Assembly: GCA_033220425.1 (NCBI GenBank)
Contig: CM065648.1
Coordinates: 620,001-684,000, forward strand
Reading direction: 5' to 3'
Origin: Lepraria neglecta
Lineage: Eukaryota; Ascomycota; Lecanoromycetes; Lecanorales; Stereocaulaceae
Length of the DNA stretch: 64,000 nucleotides
The notes under the pieces were generated by a model. That model worked only from the letters and a program-made list of their open reading frames with translations. It searched no databases and had not been told where the DNA came from. Of this stretch, positions 1-13,220 are shown one piece after another. Each line of letters opens with the position of its first letter. Position 1 is the stretch's first letter. The position numbers and the translations under genes are program-made.

Positions 1-844
1 ACTGATATCGCTCCAAGCAACATACCTATTTGATACAATAATCGATACAGTGATAGATTTCATTTACATACGGTTATTGCCCATCCCATAAGCCGGCTCT
101 ACTATCGCGCTTTCACTAATATAAGACCTATACCGCAGATATTCTAATTAACTTTCCTACCTCCTATCGACGTCTGCAATCCGACGACATTGTTACTATT
201 ATCCGGAGAGCTAGCGGTAGCTTGCGGAATAGTAGTGGCCTCGCTATTAAAGACCGCGGGGTTATCCTTAGTTAGGTAAGAGCTTGGTATATACGGATAG
301 TCAAGAACGTGGGCGTTAGTTATAGAAGAATTACTACTATTATACGAAGCTTTTAATAGACTAACGGTGGAGAGACTTACTATAAGGGGACTATTTAACT
401 GGCCTAACTTTGGGACTCATTGCCACCGTCGCGCTTCGCAGACCTCTATCCATTATATACTACCTAGTAGATCCTATTGGATACTCGATAGACTATCCGC
501 CAGATAGATCTTTCATCGCTATTATCTTTTCTATAGTACTATCAGTTATATTATTAATCTTGCTCGTAATTCGCGCTCTAGATATATATCTGGCTCGGTT
601 TAGCTATCTATCACGTCGTAATTGCAAGGAGTAATCCACGCTCGTATAGGGAAGTGCCACCTGTAACGTTACCAAGCCTCCTCGGTGATTATAGCGTTGC
701 CCTTTACCGGTATTCTCCTTACGGTCTACACCGACTTTAACTAGTCTATTAAGGCCTAATACGCTTCGGAGCTATATATTTAATTAATTCATTCCGCTAT
801 ATATAACGGTGTCCCTCAGTGACCCTATATCTGTAGTAGCTACT

Positions 845-915
845 TGTTGAATCAGCCAGCTTAGGCCAAGCTTGGGCGGAACTTGGGCGGAACTTGGGCG
901 GAACTTGGGCCCAGT
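845..915. repeat. GC-rich island with 11-bp tandem repeat
   Basis: The 11-bp unit CTTGGGCGGAA is repeated about 3.6 times from position 871. It is preceded by TTAGGCCAAG and followed by GGGCCCAG. It is one of at least seven islands of the same AGCTTGG/GGCCCAAG vocabulary spread through the AT-rich block. Confidence 0.8.
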
Positions 916-3900
916 TTGATTCTAATCCGACTGTTATAGTACTACTCATTCTATTTCCTAATAAATAACCCGCTGTTATATTTGACTATAGCTTCCTTGC
1001 TAGACGATCTGCCTCTCGAATTCCTTTAGCTTTCTAGTCTTTATCAAATAGTATATTATATAATTCTAGATCAATCTAATTATTAACGAATATCCTAGTC
1101 CCTTGTTCGTTCGATGGGACTATATATACACTTCGTATAATCGTAGGCATCTCGTATATACGCCTTGGTCCCAGTTTGCGTAGGTTTCTCGCATTATTTA
1201 TCGGATAGCGCTCGACTTCGAACATACTATATATATCGTTGTATTTACCGCTATTACACCAGCGAAAGGCTTCGATAAAGGCTCTAACGTATCTCCTCGT
1301 ACGTCCTTTCTAGTTATATCTCTCGTTATTAAGAACAGTCAGGATTAATTATAGTTAACCCAGTAGCCTTCCTTCTTACCTATTCGGATGACCTAGTCCT
1401 TATACCTCTGCTACCGTATACTCTTATACCTATATATAGTCTCGTCGCCAGTTATTAGCCTTCCTATACCAATTCGGTAAGCAGCGTATATACTCCTCCG
1501 TTCGCTTTTCAGGGTTCGCTCTATCCTTCCTATCTAATCTCTAATATACTATAGAGGAATAGAGCCCTATAAATAGGTTATAAGCCTACCCTATATCTGC
1601 TTCCCGCTGATCTAGCTCGTCGCTACTTGAAAATACCCCGTCCCATTTCTTGCGATTCTCCCGGATAAATACTACTAGGGCTTCTATAAGACCGTCGAGC
1701 GTCAGGCAGGATACTACTTACCCCGCGCGCCGCTACTGCCTGTATATCGCAGAAGAAATAGCTAATCCTACTAGGTGATATATATCTACCGGAGAACACT
1801 CTATTCCTAGTTACAACAGGTCGAGGCGGTCTCGCGAGGGTTTACTTAGCTCTAGTTCTATATTCGCTTCAGCTTGGTTTTAGATAATGGTTTTTCGATA
1901 GAGTATTATATCCGCTATAGTAACTATATTATACCGACGAATATTATAGAGTAAAATCTACTATTAGAAGGTTTCACCTTTATTAGTCCGGGGAAAGAAT
2001 TCTTTTACTAGGAACTTGTAAGCTACCTCCCTATAGTATATATCAAAGCCGGTTATACTCCTATACTTCTTAATAAAGTCGATATAATATATTATCGCAT
2101 AGAGTTTTAGAATATTAAAGTATCTCTCTTCTATATCCTTCGCCTGGGGGCGTAACTCCTTGAATACCTTTTTAAGCTTATCGATCCTATATAGTACATA
2201 ACTTATATAGCTCAAAGTATCTTCGTTATAATAATTATACTAGGCTATTATCACGAAGTCTAAGACTACCTACACGCAGTATAGGGCGGCTAGAGTATAG
2301 TCTACTAGAAGTAGCGCGACAACCGATATCAACTATCGTAATATTTATTTCTATTCGTTTCCGGTCTACTACTAAACCTCGCTAAAGTAGGTAAATTACT
2401 TAAGGCCTCTATAGACCGGTACCTACCGAAATTATTCATCTAATTAGAAGATCGCATCAGATTCTTTAACGGTCCGGTTACCTTTATATTTACTTCTCTT
2501 AGTTATCTTAGTAACAGAGATATTCACAAGGGCTTGAATCCAATATATCAACATTATAATAATACCCTTCAGTAGCTAATATAGAATATCCGACATTATA
2601 TAGGCGTAGATATTAACTATGTAATATTACCATACGAAGTTCCGTATAGGATATACCCAGTCCTTGTCCCCCTTCTAGAACTATTTGTTTTATGCCTATT
2701 TTTGGATTTATACTTATGTGTCCTAGTGTGTACGGGGTTCCTATATTTCTATAAGGTTTTCGCGCTCTTTCGGTAGGACTTTACAGATCGGGCACTACTA
2801 GTTCTTCTTGATCCTAGTAATTAATACTTATTCCTTATAGTCGGCCATCATTCCTGAAACAAGAGGGTAGTATTACCGAGTGAAGCCATCCGCATATATA
2901 ATTGGTATGCCTAATTCCGATAGGTACTCTAATACTATAAGGCTAACTATTAGCTGGAGTTCTATCCCTCTATACTCGGCCTAAGTACTTATATTTTAGT
3001 ATAAGTCCCATTACGGTATAGTATACCTTATACTTTAGGTACTCGGCGTACTCAGTCCCTATCTTAACTACTAGTATTATACCCAGCAGCACGAACCCCG
3101 GCCGAGTTTGGCTTATACGCGTCGCTTTGTCCAGGTTACCGACTGTTAGATAAATAGGCTATATAGATAGGTCACTATAATACTATGTAAGTACTATCTT
3201 GTCGGTAGATAATAAGAGTAGTACCGCCGTTACTCTATCTAGCAGTTTCTCTTATATCTCCTACTACTAGTCGCTAGTATATATCTCGCTCTATAACCGG
3301 TTATTATTAGTATTGAATTACTAAACTAGTACGTATACCAAATAGTCTTAGAAGGGCCCGTATCCTAGAAGGAACTATACTATATTGATTACATTTCGAA
3401 AGCGTATAGTATATTCTAGTAACCGAGCCCTAACAATATCCGAGCGAATAGTAAAGGATTCCTCGAGCTAATAATCATCTTCGATCCCCTATAGGACTGC
3501 TTCTATATTACCTTACCATTCTTCTATAGAACTAAACCCGCAGTATAGCCGAATTGCTTATAAGTCTAGGTTCTTGGCGAGGTCGTTCACGCCCCCTTTG
3601 GAGCACTTGTTTCGAAAGAGCCATTAGGCTATTATATACTGGGTTTCACCCTTAAAGGGGTAGTAAAGATTATTAGGGTTAGGGCCTCGTGCGAATATAT
3701 CTACCTTTTCGATATCGGCAATTGGTTCCCTAGCCTGCTTGCCCGTCGCTACCTTATATATTATAATTCTAATCGATAAGGACGTTAATCGAGTGCTAGA
3801 TATCTATAGCGCGATTAGGAAGGCGTTTATCGCGGGTTCGATAGGTATCTATCTTCGTTAGTACGTCTTACCAATAGTAATAGCCTTTACTAACAGCGGG

Positions 3901-4267
3901 GGTTACTAGGTCATCCTCTTCTACTGCAGGGACTAATATTAGTCCGTTTTCGTTCGTCTCGTTATTATTAATATTAATATCTATACCTAGATAGAGGAGT
4001 ACTTAATCCTCTCTTATACTAATAGCTTCGTTATAAACTATTCGCCTTCTCTTTATACTATGTGCTACGAGGTATTTATTAACGTGACGCGTAAGTGCCA
4101 AGTTATTACCGGACTTAGAGATAAACCTGTAGGCTTCGTATTATCTAGTTATAGTAGAGGGGTCTTTAGTAATAGAAAGTTGCTATAGAAAGCTATCTTT
4201 CTTCCTATCGCCTATAGAGGAACACAGAAAGCGTGCTAAGTAAATAAAGAATTAGTACGCGATACCT

Positions 4268-4368
4268 TTAGGAGGGTTTGGGCCCTAAAGCACTAGCGCA
4301 AGTTCCTGGCCTAGGTACTTAGCCCAAGTTCTTAGCCTAAGCTCTTAGCCCAGGTATCTAATAACTGG
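4268..4368. repeat. Degenerate AGCCCAAG island
   Basis: The words TAGCCCAAG, TAGCCTAAG and TAGCCCAGG recur here between TTTGGGCCC and a return to AT-rich sequence. It appears to be a RIP-worn member of the GC-island family seen at 845-915 and elsewhere. Confidence 0.55.
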
Positions 4369-5450
4369 TACTTCTGTTACTATCCCAGATTCGGTCGTCC
4401 TGGTATAGGGAGTATATATAATATATATCCTATACCCTCTCTTCGTCCCTAGACCTATATATAGCTACTACTATAGACGATTTCGCCCCTCCGAATCTAT
4501 TCCCCGCTGTTACTTTCAAGAACTCTGCCCGGTTCTAGCCTCCCTATCTAGAGATCCCTTCTAATTAGAAAGATATCGACTATATTAATACGGTATTTTT
4601 TTAACGGCACTAATAGTATATATACGCTATTCTAGGGATACTGTCGATAGTCCCCGAGACTTACTACCTCCTGCCCGAGTGGCGAGGAGAGCTAAAGCCT
4701 CTAGTAGAGCAGCTATATATAGACCTGCGGTTTAGGTTAAGCGGTAATGACTGGGATCGACTAAATATAGGCCTAAGGGAAGAGTATTTATACGGGAGGA
4801 TTTATATTGAACTGAGTATAAAGGATTTAAGCCTTAAGGACGATCTCTTTGAAGAGTTAGAACTATCTCTCTACGCGAATAGTACTAGGATAGGTTCGCT
4901 AGAGATAGACTATAAGAGTACGTCGTCATTAACGGCTTTATTGTTAGAAGTCTTCCTATCTAGCCCTCCTCTACTACCTTCGATACTAATAAGCCCTTCC
5001 CTACTATATCCTAGCGCTCCTCTACTATCTTTAATACTGCTACGGTTCCAGTCAACCTTAAAAAAGAGAAGGTATAATTTAAGTCCTCTACCGGTACTAG
5101 GCTTAAGCCCTAGATTTAAGCCTCTTTATAATACTAGGAGGCTGGAAACGGAAAGATGATAGCAGTTAAGACAGAGAGAAGACTCTAGAAACTATAGAAC
5201 TCGATAGTATAGCTGATCTGGCTAAATACGCATATACCGGACGGCTATATAGTTGTCTATGGTATGATTCATGTTGGTATTTCGTATATAGACGATTAAT
5301 AAACAAAGTTAGTCGTGAAGGGATAGTAAATAGAGTAGTTACTGCTATTAGAAGATATCAAAGATACTATAAGTAATATAGAATGTAAGTAGTCATATCA
5401 GATTAGGGTGTTATTATACTGTTTACACTTCTAGTATAATTGTATATTTT

Positions 5451-5740
5451 ACGTCGGCGTCAGTCCTCAGCTTAAGCAGCCTAGATAGTTCTAGTATGAA
5501 TATATATTATATCGAATCAAATCCAATATTTATAAGGAACGCTATTATTTATAGGAATGAGGTTATCGCTCCAGATAAGCTCGGCCCAAGACCCAAGCTA
5601 GGGTTTCGCCTTAGGTAGGCCTCAGCTTGGCCCCAGCTTGGCCTAAGCTCCGCCCTAGCTCCATTCAGAATACACGATGGCGATGTTGCCTCTATCTCTC
5701 GTAACCAACGTCTCTATAATACGCTATATTATATTAGCCT
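5451..5740 (+). repeat. LTR-like direct repeat, left copy
   Basis: It begins ACGTCGGCG, with a TGT-type LTR start presumably mutated. It shares an ordered series of blocks with 9991-10325: GCAGCCTA, TATCGAATC, GGAATGAGGT, CAGATAAGC, a GC-rich run of AGCTTGGCCCC words, and then GGCGATGTTGCCTCTA. The copies are in direct orientation about 4.5 kb apart, as expected for the LTRs of one element. The right boundary is approximate and I found no clear target-site duplication. Confidence 0.6.
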
Positions 5741-7619
5741 AAAGCTCGTGAACTACTCGTAACTATTTAGTACTCTCGTCTAGAGGATCGGATACTAGGC
5801 TCCTTATATGAATTCGTAAATAATACGGTAGTCTTGGCGCGTAGAATTTTCAGTGAATTTATAAACAAAGTCGTTACCTACTATCTTCTTTCGCACTATT
5901 CTATCTCTTCTTATTAATCTTAGATAATACCAGCTACCTTTATCTACTACTAATACTACTTATATTCTAATTCGACGACATTCACCAGATAATACGGTAC
6001 CTACTATTACCAAGCTCAGATAAGCCTAATTACTTATCCCTTACCTTTCATATCTTAGCCCCTTACCCTATATACTATATTAGGCTTCTAAGGCTTCAAC
6101 CAGAGTCAATGGCCCCTAAGACAATTTACCAAGATATACATTATAAGTAGCCTGTAATTCGCAGATAACACTACCCAAAATAGAGTATAGAGGAACTAGA
6201 TAGCGTGGCTAGAGCCAGCGATCAGAGCAGCCGGTTTACTAGAGCCAGAAGACAGAACCGTTCCTGATTACTAATCTACTAACCAAACCAAGTCGACCGC
6301 GATTACTAAAAAATAGGTACAATAATTCGCTAATAACTTAAATACTAACCCGAACGCTACCGACGAGTAGAAACTCCAGGCCGGGAAAAGCCTAGTCTCC
6401 TACCTAATCTCAGAGAAGCGACTTAGGGTTAAACCTGACCCCGAAGCAAAATCTGAGTATAGGAGAACAGCTATATCGGAGTATTCCAGATTGACGTCTA
6501 CGTCCGTTACACCCTCACCGGCCGTCTACGAAGGGCCAGTTCGACCTATCAGCGAGCTAGAGATCGTTATTCGCCGTAGTCGTCCCGATAGCAGCTACTA
6601 GTATACCTATAGTGCCGCTACACTAAAACGCCCCGGAGTTTAGAAGTTAGAGTCCCAATTAGAGATCAGTAACCTCTTATTTATAGTATTACTCGAACTC
6701 CTTAAGGCCGATAATCTTATAAAAGACAGTAACGAGCGCTTAGTCACCGGGCTACTTGAGACCCTAAAGCCTATTATAAACGACCGATATCTCTATGATA
6801 CCATTCGGTATATATAAGGCTAGCGACGCTACGAGAATCTCTTTTAGATCCTTTTACCAGTAGCGGAAGGCCGGATTAGCCTAGGTATATAATTCTTTTC
6901 TATATAATATCGTAGCTAAGCTAATACTATAATTAGATCTATATCTCTCTTCCTACTACCTCTCGAAATCATATAAGTTAAATAAGGAGAAATCTGGGCT
7001 AGTCTCGCCTAAGGCGCAGGCGTCTAAGAAGAAAGCTCCTTCGTCTAAGGGAGATAGTCGGGTAATAGGGTATATAGAAGGCTTATAGGCAAAGGATGGT
7101 AGGTTATTATAATCATCCTAGACCTGTATAGTACTTCGCGATTAATGTCTCTAGGGTCTAGAAAAGCCAAGCTACTATTATACCAAGGTTAATAGCCGAG
7201 AACTCTATCCCCGTAAAAGGATCCCTCTAGTAAAGATAACGAAGATACTATCCATCCTCCCTCGCGCTATATACGCCGTATATATTATATAGGCCGTTCC
7301 TTATCCTTCAATCTAGACTATAATATAAGTAGTAAGGAGGGGAGTAAAAAAGAAAATAAGAGCGCTCCGCGGTTATTAATCGTAATACTAAAGCTACTAG
7401 AGTCGCTGTTTAGTATAAAGAATATAACTATCAACGAGGATAACGCTATAGGTAATAATAAAAGCTCGATTTTTATAGATAATAGCGAGGAGGAGGATAA
7501 TAATAATCCTGAAGCCCTATAGGAAAAGTATATATTATATCTACTAAACTTGGCTATTGGCTAACGTTTTATCTAGATTTATAGCGATATAGAATTCCCC
7601 GCTTTATAAGCAGTAGGAC

Positions 7620-10010
7620 GAGGATAACTAGGTTCGAGATTATGAAATCGTCGGACATCCACCGAACAAGACTAATCAAGCTATTATAGTCAAGATTATT
7701 GGCCTCGAGGTCACCCTATACAAACATTAACTTATCGCGGGTTTCTAGATAATTTTCCACGAGAGGGGCGAATATGAGGGAGGTTAGCTTACTAATAATA
7801 TAGGACTAGGCAAGGTATATACCCTTCTGCGTACCCAGGTACAAAAGCTTGCGCCGGGCTTGGGCCAAGCTGGGGCGGAGCTCAGGCTAACTTGGCCTAC
7901 TCTAGACATTCACTAAGCTTTTCGTCTACTATTTCGAGATATTCCTAGATATTATATAGCATAAAATCGATATATTAAGAGTCAAGAATAGCGAAATAGC
8001 TTATAAGCACTATTAACCCTCGGGGGAGAGCTATAAACAGCCAAGTGATGCCGTCTGTCCCGGCCAGCCTGATCTACCCTTTCCCTACCCATACGTAGAA
8101 ACCTTATATACCTCTCAGCTCAAGCCGAAGCGCGGGCCTATTCTTTTAATTATCCCTCCAGGAAATATTAGTATATAGATTAACAAAATCTATAAGACGT
8201 TTAGAAAAAGCGGGGGAAAATATAAGGTCAAGATTATCCTAATCTAGAACTAGGCCCCCCTCGCCCTGAAGTAATACTAATTCAATCGTAAAAGGGACTA
8301 TAACGATATTATTATAGGCGATAACTGGAAGCTAAAACCAGGATAGACTCGTATCTTCTATATTATAACTCTATAGTCTTATAAGAAACTTATAAATAAA
8401 AACCTATCGAAGATATAGGTCCAAATCACGGGAAAAAAACGAATAGGGAGAAAATTCAACAGTTAATATAGGGTATATTACAGCCGTATTATCTTTAACA
8501 AAGCCTACAGATAGAAAAACGCTACCACTAATATTATAACATTTATTAGGGGACTCAACGGCAAATTCGCGGATCTTAGAGATACTAACTTCGGCGAACA
8601 TCCGGGCTTCTATAACGACGACCGACCACGTAAATAGTTCCTCTCGGGGACACCTATTGATACCTCCCCCGGCGACTTTATAGGTTCTATATCTTACCTT
8701 AAGCGACCGAGCTGGTCGAAGAAGGACGAATCCTAATACTATAATTATAGATTAGCGTTTATAGAGAGATAGGGAAAGGTATTTATAAGCTATCTAAATA
8801 TAAATAATAAAGGGTAGTAGAAGAAGACTATCGCTGAAAAGAGAAACGAGCTTTTAGAGGCGGAAGAGTATTTCCCTAAAATACTACTATTATTTCTAAT
8901 TAGACGAACCGATAAAACCCTACTATTTAGTAAGGAACTACTTAAGCTACCGGACCTACATATGAAAATAGTAGAATATACTACCCCGCCGCCGCTGAAG
9001 ACCAAGATCTAGGATATCTATACCTAGATTATTAACGACCTTACTAAGGAGCGAGAGAAGGTACGGAGGGACTGGGTAAAGAATAGCTCCCTAGGTATAG
9101 CTCCGCTCTTAGCGAATAAAATAGTCCTAATGTTAACATATCGCTTACGCGTACTGGCAGATCTACTAGGCATAGTAGACTTGGTCAGGGTATAGCGTTT
9201 AGCGTGTATATTTAACGAAGCGTAGAAGATGAAATAGTGGCTGAATAATAAGAAATCCCTATAGCGCAAGCGAGTTACTAAGGTCTGCAAAGGGAGTGGT
9301 AAGGTTACTTTCCTAGAGAATCTCCTTATACGAACACTCCCTTCTAATAAGAAGTTAGTATATATAACCGACTTTCCTATTATCGCGGAACTGCTCTCTC
9401 TAGTATATTTATCTTCTTCTAAAGTATATTCCTACTCTATATCTCTACTATCTTTACCCCTATTCCCTCTTAATAAAGTATCTCTCTATATTAAAGATAG
9501 ATTACTAATACGGCTATAGTATATCGAGAGAGTATTATATATTATAGTCGGCTTTTTCTATAGTAGGACTAAGCTAGGGATACATAAAGCCCTAGTAGAT
9601 AGCTTTTAGGAGTATCTCGACCCTAATAACAATAACCTCGCCGAGCCTAAATATAAGTAGGACTTCCGGCCACGTATTCTAATAGCGGTGACGGGAGTTA
9701 TAGCCGTAGGATTTATACTTACTATAGCCAACAACCTCGTTAAGTTCGATATCTATTACTCTTCAGGGACAGATAGGTAGGTATATAAGAGAATATATCG
9801 GATAGGCCAAAAGCGGGAATATACTATATGGAAGTTTCTCTAAGAAGATTCGCCGGATAAGAAGGCCGTTATAGTAAGGGCAGAGAAGAAGTTAATATTT
9901 ATTAATAAGGTATACGAATTGAAGCCTGAAGATATTAAGATACTAGATACAGGTATTAATATATAAGAGGTTACTAGCCTAATTCGGTACTGTCGGCGCC
10001 AAACCCTGTA
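7620..10010 (+). pseudogene. SNF2-family helicase relic, RIP-degraded
   Basis: Conceptual translation with stops ignored gives SNF2 landmarks in order. A HQLIAGF-type segment precedes motif I near 7690-7810, read as LTNNIGLGK where the family has ADDMGLGK. A LLIIPP-type motif Ia follows near 8140. FLIRRTDKTLL near 8890 matches the LRRT region between the helicase lobes, and YRIGQKRE near 9800 matches the family's RIGQ motif VI. Many TGG (Trp) positions read TAG, as RIP predicts. SNF2 enzymes are ATP-driven chromatin remodelers, and nothing functional remains here. The upstream stretch 6100-7600 may be its N-terminal part, but I recognise no domain there. The relic lies between the two LTR-like repeats, and I saw no reverse transcriptase with it. 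Confidence 0.65.
7848..7900. repeat. GC-rich island inside the helicase relic
   Basis: CTTGGGCCAAGCTGGGGCGG words interrupt the helicase relic shortly after its Walker A region. The words match the islands at 845, 5580, 10140, 11725 and 14233. Confidence 0.6.
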
Positions 10011-10325
10011 ATTTAGTATATCAATAGGGGTTAACTCTATTAGAAGCAGCCTATACGGTTCTAATACGAATAGATATCGAATCGAAACCAATATCTATAA
10101 GCTATATTATCATTTGTGGGAATGAGGTCGTCGCTACAGATAAGCTTGGCCCAAGACCTGAGCCAGGGTTCCGCCCCAGGTCGTCACCAGCTCTGCCACT
10201 ACTTGGCCCAAACTACGCCCCAGCTTGGCCCAAGCTTGGCCCCAGCTCCGCCTATAATACGCGGTGGCGATATTGCCTCTACCTCTTGTAATCAGTATCT
10301 CTGCAAGTAGCTATACTATATAGTA
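9991..10325 (+). repeat. LTR-like direct repeat, right copy
   Basis: It starts TGTCGGCGCC, a canonical TG-type LTR start, and shares ordered blocks with 5451-5740. The GC-rich core at about 10135-10255 is better preserved than in the left copy and is built of GCTTGGCCC and CCCCAG words. The helicase relic reads up to its left edge. Confidence 0.6.
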
Positions 10326-10502
10326 GTTGATTAACTTATTCAAGATCATTAAATTAATGGCTAATACTGCCGACTTTGGCTGAGAAGCTTGGATAGTTAA
10401 TAGACCCAGTCTGCTCTAGCTAGACTTAACTACACACTCTCTCTAGAATTTGAAGATCTCGTATACTTATAGCCGGAAGTGGAAGATCGGTCCTATACTA
10501 TT

Positions 10503-10892
10503 GACTATTCGCTATAGTAGGACTGTGGGTTAGTATATCTTATGATCAGATACGGTTTTAGCTATACGCTATAACCATAGGCTATAGCGAGAGATCCGTG
10601 CTTCCTGAGAGCACTATTTATATGAGTATCCCACCAGTAGTTGGCTCTTTAGTCGAGTTCATCTCTTTCAGAGCTATAGCAGTTCTTTCCCGCCCACCTG
10701 CACCTTATACAAAGCCTATATATAGCCTATCTATACTCCAGGTCTATGCCGCCTAGGCATAGGAGTTTTCTAGCGCTGGGGCACCTGTTGTAGCATTTCT
10801 AGGCCTACTAGCCCTAGCGTTAGACCGCCCAAGCATCTATTTACATATCCACTTGTGCCGGTATATATAGCTTCAGGAGTGAGAACACTAAT
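10503..10892 (-). repeat. 390-bp dispersed repeat, RIP-mutated copy
   Basis: This is an inverted copy of 31757-32144. The match runs essentially end to end, from a GACTNNTCGCTA start to an ACACTAA end. Nearly all differences are C-to-T or G-to-A and fall in CpA/TpG contexts, for example TTAGTGTG against TTAGTATA. The next base on the right resumes the second helicase relic, so the element seems to have inserted beside or into it. Confidence 0.8.
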
Positions 10893-11690
10893 TAGGCTAT
10901 CAGACCTACATATCTAACTAGTATAATATATTATCCCCTCACCGCTGAAGGAAAAGATCTAGGACCTCCGCACCGGCGTCATTAAGGACCTTACTCAAAA
11001 GCGAGAGAAGGCCAAAAGGACTAGGTTAAAGGTGGCTCAAATAGACCAGCTTCGCACGTAGGCAATCGCATAGTACTCAGGATGGCAAATCGACTGCGCG
11101 GTCTAGCGGATTCGCTAGATATAGTAGACTTGGTAAGAGAATAGCGGTTAGCCTATACGATCAGCGAAGGGTAGAAGTTAAAGTAGTATCTAGACGATAA
11201 GACCTTTCCATAGTACAAGCGAGCCGCTGAGCTCTGCCAACGTAGCGGCAAGGTCAAATTCTTGGAGAAGCTTCTTACGCGACGTCTTACTAGTACCGAG
11301 AAGTTAATATATATAACTGATTTTCTAGTAGTAGCGGAACTATACTCTCTAGCATATTCGACTCCTAAAGTATATTACTACTCTGCGTTCTAGCCGTCGT
11401 CACCCTTATTCCCTCTTAATAAAGTATCTCTCTATATTAAAGATAGATTACTAATACGGCTATAGTATATCGAGAGTATCTAGTATCTAAAGGCCGGCTT
11501 ATTTCGCGTAGCAATAGAAATAATACGATGTACTACTCTAATGGACTACTTTTAGGAGTATATAGACGATAATATCGGCGACCGCGACGGGCCAAAATAT
11601 AAGTAACAGTCTCGGCTGAATATTATACTACCGATAATAGGAGTTATAGTAATAGAATATATACTTACTAATAGAAGTACTATTACATAT
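10893..11690 (+). pseudogene. Second partial SNF2-helicase relic
   Basis: This stretch is collinear with 8930-9690 of the first relic. Shared blocks include CAGACCTACAT, the ACTCAAAAGCGAGAGAAGGC region, GTAGACTTGGT, AAGCGAG and a block ending GTATCTCTCTATATTAAAG. It covers only the middle of the protein, between the LRRT region and the second lobe. It begins at the edge of the 390-bp repeat, which may have truncated it. Confidence 0.6.
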
Positions 11691-11721
11691 TCTATTAACT
11701 GAAATAATAAGGGCCTAAGTA

Positions 11722-11790
11722 TACTTAGACGGAGCTGGGGCGGAGCTTAGGCCAAGCCGGATTAAGCTAGACCGAGTCGGCTGATACTAG
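11722..11790. repeat. GC-rich island
   Basis: GGAGCTGGGGCGGAGCTTAG and GCCAAGCC words follow the second helicase relic. It belongs to the same family as the other islands, here in the opposite sense to the 10135-10255 copy. Confidence 0.55.
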
Positions 11791-12689
11791 TCTATTGATA
11801 CGCTAATAACCCTTTGTTTTAATCTACTATTCTCGCTGTTTCTTGTACCTACACATCCTTTATATCCCAATTATATTTTACGTCTAAGTTTATTAATATC
11901 GGCTCCCGTCTACCCTATATAATTGGTATAGCTTATAGTAAGAGAATAACGGCTAGAGAGTAGGAGAAGAAGCACACAGTCTATCGAGCGTATATTTCCT
12001 TCCCTATTACTTTAAGACTAACGGCGTGAATAAGGACTACTACGGAGACTAGGGCGATACGTCTAGTAATAGTAACGATATTCGGTAACCTGGTAGCAAA
12101 CGACAACGAACAAATAATAGATATAATAGTCTAGAGAGGGATATCTACGCGCCTCCGCAAATACAATGTACGGTACCTATACCTATCCACAGTTTATGCA
12201 GCGCGAAATACCTTAGCTAACTAGTTATAGTTATTATCCTCCTTACTAAACGTATATAAGAGGCCTTCTACGTCGCTAGCGCCCTTACCTTCCTCTCGGA
12301 ACCAGTTATCCCGCGACTCTCGCTCCGAGATATCCTCGACCTCCTACTCTCGCTCTATAGTATCCTCGAGCTCCTCTTCCTTAATACGCATATTATCCCT
12401 CTAGTATATAGAGATACGGCTTCTCTAGGGAAAAATAAATAGGAGGCCCAGCTATACGTTGACCAAGGTATATAAACCCGTAATAGATCAGGCCAAGCAC
12501 TTTATAAAGGCTACTATTATAAGTAGTTTAGATATAGGAGGCTACTTACTATAGCCAAATATTTACTAGAATACACTACTTAGTGAACTAATAGGCAGGA
12601 TATAGAGAAAGCTGGCTGCTAACCTCGGTTAAGTACTAGGTTACAGAGATACCGACGTAAAGAAGACCCCAGAACAAGAAGAGGCGCGA

Positions 12690-13220
12690 ATCGTATATAC
12701 TTCTACTCCTATAGATACGAGAATCATACTAACATGATATAGCTCTACGACTATATCGGCGACTTTAGGGGACATATAATAGAGAAGGTGCGAGAGACAG
12801 TTCGCTACCATTATAGCTTCAATAAGCAGAGAGATCCCTACAGGTTTATGGCAGGCTTATTAAAAGATGATCGTTTCGCCTATCAGGACGAGATATAGGT
12901 TCGTATTATCCCCGATACGCGTCTACTGCTAACGAATATATACTAGGGCAAAGGTAAAGGCTATTCCGATATTATCGTCAAGGCGATTAGCTCTATTTTC
13001 TTCGGGAATTAGAAGGATAGCTTCGGTCGAATAAGGTTAACTAAATATATATTTAACCCTATTACTGGGAGGACTATTATAATAGTTACAACGATAATTA
13101 GGTATAGTATTAGGGAATATAAATACGGGGAGAAGAGAATAATCAAGTTCGAGGGACCGGCGGTAGATAGTAAGTAGGATAATACCTGACGATATATAAT
13201 AAATATGAACTAATAGTACC
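12690..13220 (+). pseudogene. DUF6532-like relic
   Basis: With stops ignored the frame reads FRGHIIEKVRE near 12755, a DPYRFMAGLLKDDRFAYQDE-type stretch near 12830, then IIVKAISSIFF and a FNPITG...IIIVTTIIRYSIREY stretch near 13060. The order and spacing resemble DUF6532 as I remember it: a central helix with a phenylalanine, then F-P-I-P and a conserved helical block. DUF6532 has no known function and is usually seen near repeats. The match is from memory and the sequence is RIP-worn, so the call is tentative. Confidence 0.35.

Noticed and set aside
410-634. Open frame of 74 codons with hydrophobic content in the AT-rich block
   Set aside because: It begins with TTG, lies in RIP-type sequence and has no homology I can recognise.
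1964-2215. 83-codon minus-strand frame
   Set aside because: It is a short island of open frame in stop-rich RIPped DNA with no recognisable domain. It may be a transposon scrap.
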